A stretch of DNA of 64,000 nt from CAZMVY01 sp964653435. GTDB lineage: Bacteria > Planctomycetota > Phycisphaerae > UBA1845 > PWPN01. This document shows, piece after piece, positions 61,956 through 64,000 of the stretch; within the stretch, counting starts at the first letter, position 1; each line of letters starts with the position of its first letter. Position numbers and translations under genes: made by a program. The notes under the pieces were generated by a model. That model was not told the DNA's origin. It ran no database searches and was given only the letters and a program-made list of their open reading frames with translations. The stretch lies in the NCBI GenBank assembly GCA_964653435.1, contig CAZZFA010000013.1:1-64000 (forward strand). The letters are read 5' to 3'.

Positions 61956-62674
61956 GTGGTCACCTCGTCGGGTAGCCCCGGCTTGCGATCCTGCATTTCT
62001 CGCTTGGTGGCATGGCTGCCGGGACGCCCCGAGGCGCATGGCCGAGGTCTTTTTCAGCGGCCTCGGCCGTTGGGTACCCCGGGTGGTCGGCGCGGGCATC
62101 CGGCGCACGGAGGGCCGTCTCTGTGGCTGGAGGGGGATGCGCCGAATATGCCTCCGGGCGGAGGCGACCAGCTTGCCGGTACGCGGAATCTTCACGGACG
62201 GCGGGGCTTCGGCCGTAAACATCTGTCAAATAAGCAGATAGGTGCAGAAACAGCCTCGCCGATACCGGCCCATACAGGGTTCCGTTGGGGTGGCGGCGGG
62301 GCGCCGACGCTCCGGGCGGGCGGGAACGGCCAGAAGATTTTTTTCGAGTGGGCGTTTTTTCGTATTGACACACGAGGCGGGTCGAATAGAATGGTGGGTA
62401 ATTACCCCACCGGGCAGTCCGGCAGCGCCGCTCGCTGGGGGGACGGAGCGAAAACGATTTGAGGGAACCGCGGCAGCGGCGAGTGTGGCGCTGGCAGCAC
62501 CCACATCTCCCAGACGGTTCGTGAAACGTTTATTTGAGGAAGCGCGATCGAGGCAGCCGATCGTCCGTGCCGGGCGTGTCGGCGGCTGACCGGGTTTTTT
62601 CGGCTGGGTGTCATTGTGGGAACTGTGCCGGCGGGCCCGTTGCGGGTGTCCGGCGGAACGAAAGGAGCTTTTCG
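61956..62674. other. Gene-free segment with a strong promoter and long 5' UTR
   Basis: No coding sequence is recognised in these 719 bases. A strong sigma70 promoter (TTGACA 62365-62370, 16-bp spacer, TAGAAT 62387-62392) leads to the PEP-CTERM gene. Its leader would be about 275 nt. The first part of the segment has only a small GC hairpin (GCCTCC/GGAGGC at 62150-62165) and no T-tract. Leader function, if any, is unknown. Confidence 0.5.
62365..62392 (+). promoter_or_regulatory. Strong promoter of the PEP-CTERM gene
   Basis: TTGACA-16 bp-TAGAAT is the best sigma70 match in the window. It starts a leader of about 275 nt before the ATG at 62675; no gene fits in the leader. Confidence 0.65.
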
Positions 62675-64000
62675 ATGAGAACGTCGGTACGAAACGCGGT
62701 GATCGTGAGTGCGCTCGCGTTCGCGACAGTGCTGTCGAGCGGCGCTTGGGCGCTGCCTTTATCACAGGTCTTCTTCCCTGAGGCAAACCGCCTTATCGGG
62801 GACCCGCGCCGGGGGACGGACGAGATTTATCAGGGTGTTGCCTATAGGAACCCGGACAACATCATCAATGGCACGCCGACAGTGCCCGGTCAGGTTCCCG
62901 GCCAGATCGAGTCGCTTCGCAATGTCGGTATCGGGTACACGGGGATCAATATCCCGCAACCCTGTGATGTTACGGGAGTGCCGGCGGATCCGCGAAGCGT
63001 GTTGGGGTCGAACCCCGCGGAGGTATTGGCAGGCGCGAATCCACTGGTGAGCAACACGTGGGGTGTCCGTGCCGGTGCGGCCGTCCAGTGGCAGACCGAC
63101 CAGGATGGTTCTGCCGTGTCCCTGACGCCCCTGGGCGTCAACAGCGGGCAGGCCTACAACATTACTCCGGGCACATTGTTCTCCGTGGCGTTCGGCCTGA
63201 ATCCTGCCGGCGTGCCGACAATCGTATCGCCCGTCGACGTCGGCGGCGCGCCGGGGTCGGTCGGCGGCGACGGCCTTGCCGATTTCGTCCCGTGGGTGCG
63301 TGATCTCGCGAATCCGAATCAGTTGGTCACCGGGTTCGGGATCAATGGTCTGGACCGGGCGGCCATTGACGGGTACTTTGCCGCGCTGGGTCCGAATGCC
63401 TTCGGCGTGGGCGTCACTCCCGCGCAGGTTTACGCGGCCCTGATTGCCCGCGTCGATGTGTGGGAAGGCGGGGCGCTGTTCGATCAGGTCGCCGGTTCGT
63501 TCGACGCGAGGAACTTCAACCACAACGGTGGGACGAACGGGATGGCGGGTGACGAGCTCAACGACGCGGTCGACGGCACACTCCTGCTCAGCGGTGAGCT
63601 TTCCAATATCCAGATCCAGAACTACTGGACGGCCCAGATTCTTCTCGACGGCCAGGGTCGGCCGGTCCTCAACAACGGGCAGTTCGTAGCCGTGCCCGGT
63701 ACCGTCAAGCGGACGATCAAGATCGTGGCCGATGTCACATACGACGGCGGGACGCTGCTGCATTGGCTCACGAATACTCACGGCGTGATCAGCGCCAACT
63801 ACAACGGAATCCCGTTTGCGAACGTCGACACGGTGACGCAGGGAACCCATGCGAATATCGCGGCTTACGACTTTGTTGGCGACCGGACGACGTCGTACGA
63901 CGCTTCGCAGACGTTCCAGGCGATTCCCGAGCCGCTGACGATGCTTTCGGGCGTTCTGGCGATCGGGGCGCTGGGTGGCTACATCCGCCGTCGGCGATGA
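62675..64000 (+). CDS. PEP-CTERM surface protein
   Basis: The 441-residue protein has a signal peptide (VRNAVIVSALAFATVLSSGAWA), a body of unrecognised fold rich in Gly, Asn and Pro, and a classic C-terminal PEP-CTERM signal: IPEPLTMLSGVLAIGALGG and a basic RRRR end. Proteins with this tail are sorted to the surface by exosortase. ATG at 62675 has AAGGAG about 7 nt upstream. The stop codon (TGA) is the last three bases of the window. The gene stands alone behind a strong promoter. Confidence 0.9.
   Translation: MRTSVRNAVIVSALAFATVLSSGAWALPLSQVFFPEANRLIGDPRRGTDEIYQGVAYRNPDNIINGTPTVPGQVPGQIESLRNVGIGYTGINIPQPCDVTGVPADPRSVLGSNPAEVLAGANPLVSNTWGVRAGAAVQWQTDQDGSAVSLTPLGVNSGQAYNITPGTLFSVAFGLNPAGVPTIVSPVDVGGAPGSVGGDGLADFVPWVRDLANPNQLVTGFGINGLDRAAIDGYFAALGPNAFGVGVTPAQVYAALIARVDVWEGGALFDQVAGSFDARNFNHNGGTNGMAGDELNDAVDGTLLLSGELSNIQIQNYWTAQILLDGQGRPVLNNGQFVAVPGTVKRTIKIVADVTYDGGTLLHWLTNTHGVISANYNGIPFANVDTVTQGTHANIAAYDFVGDRTTSYDASQTFQAIPEPLTMLSGVLAIGALGGYIRRRR

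Noticed and set aside
1..64000. CRISPR arrays and tRNA or rRNA genes.
   Set aside because: No array of short identical repeats with unique spacers was seen, and no tRNA-like cloverleaf or rRNA segment was noticed.

Overview
The window is a GC-rich stretch of bacterial chromosome, most likely from the Planctomycetota and probably Phycisphaerae or a close relative. The evidence is the paired dockerin-like EF-hand tails ending in FNGPNRPP-type motifs on two beta-propeller proteins, a PEP-CTERM protein, Tat-exported sugar-phosphate isomerase and Gfo/Idh/MocA proteins, a DUF4159 toroid protein and a DUF547 lipoprotein. Housekeeping genes sit among accessory genes. I saw no tRNA, rRNA or CRISPR array, and one insertion sequence.

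Layout. 1-5.2 kb (minus): a VapBC-like toxin-antitoxin pair overlapping purN, then ileS, which carries an in-frame insertion of a dispersed repeat. 5.2-6.1 kb: a gene-free, structured segment with terminators on both strands, a promoter and a 16-bp palindrome. 6.1-8.6 kb: a DUF547 lipoprotein overlapping a degenerate M20-peptidase-like protein. 8.8-13.4 kb: ispF, cysS, ruvC, ruvA and ruvB, with a palindromic dispersed repeat between ruvA and ruvB. 13.5-18.5 kb: a Tat-exported isomerase-like protein, an ISAs1-family element and a 14-blade RCC1 protein. 18.6-22.0 kb (minus): a membrane operon (GIDE-domain protein, GT2 glycosyltransferase, YbjQ-like protein, lipoprotein). 22.1-26.7 kb: SEC-C protein, VWA and TPR proteins, a Zn-ribbon RHH protein, small membrane proteins and a stand-alone Clp N-domain protein. 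26.7-30.2 kb (minus): toroid/DUF4159 and DUF763 proteins. 30.3-32.9 kb: an iron-type ABC permease and binding protein with no ATPase. 33.1-42.0 kb: an exopolysaccharide-type cluster (flippase, pyruvyltransferase-GT2 fusion, two FemAB/CelD-like GNAT proteins) interrupted by an LVIVD propeller protein. 42-45.8 kb (minus): a C-terminally anchored secreted protein, a Gfo/Idh/MocA protein and a phosphodiesterase.

45.8-50 kb (minus) is the most interesting block. A coiled-coil protein, an FGE-sulfatase-fold protein without the catalytic cysteines, a zinc-ribbon GTPase and a GAP1-like protein lie in one orientation, opposite a sigma54 activator with palindromic sites at its promoter. It resembles the predicted GTPase/GAP1 NTPase-dependent conflict systems. 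52-57.5 kb: a GH127-like arabinofuranosidase, an SSS symporter and an esterase lipoprotein. 57.5-64 kb: purB, an ECF sigma factor with a possible autoregulated promoter, its large putative anti-sigma factor, and a PEP-CTERM protein whose stop codon ends the window.

Coordinates are given from start codon to stop codon. Many genes start at GTG, and several neighbours overlap by 4 nt (ATGA or GTGA), which suggests translational coupling. Start codons were chosen from visible ribosome-binding sites and family length. Family names come from sequence motifs recognised by eye; no database search was run.
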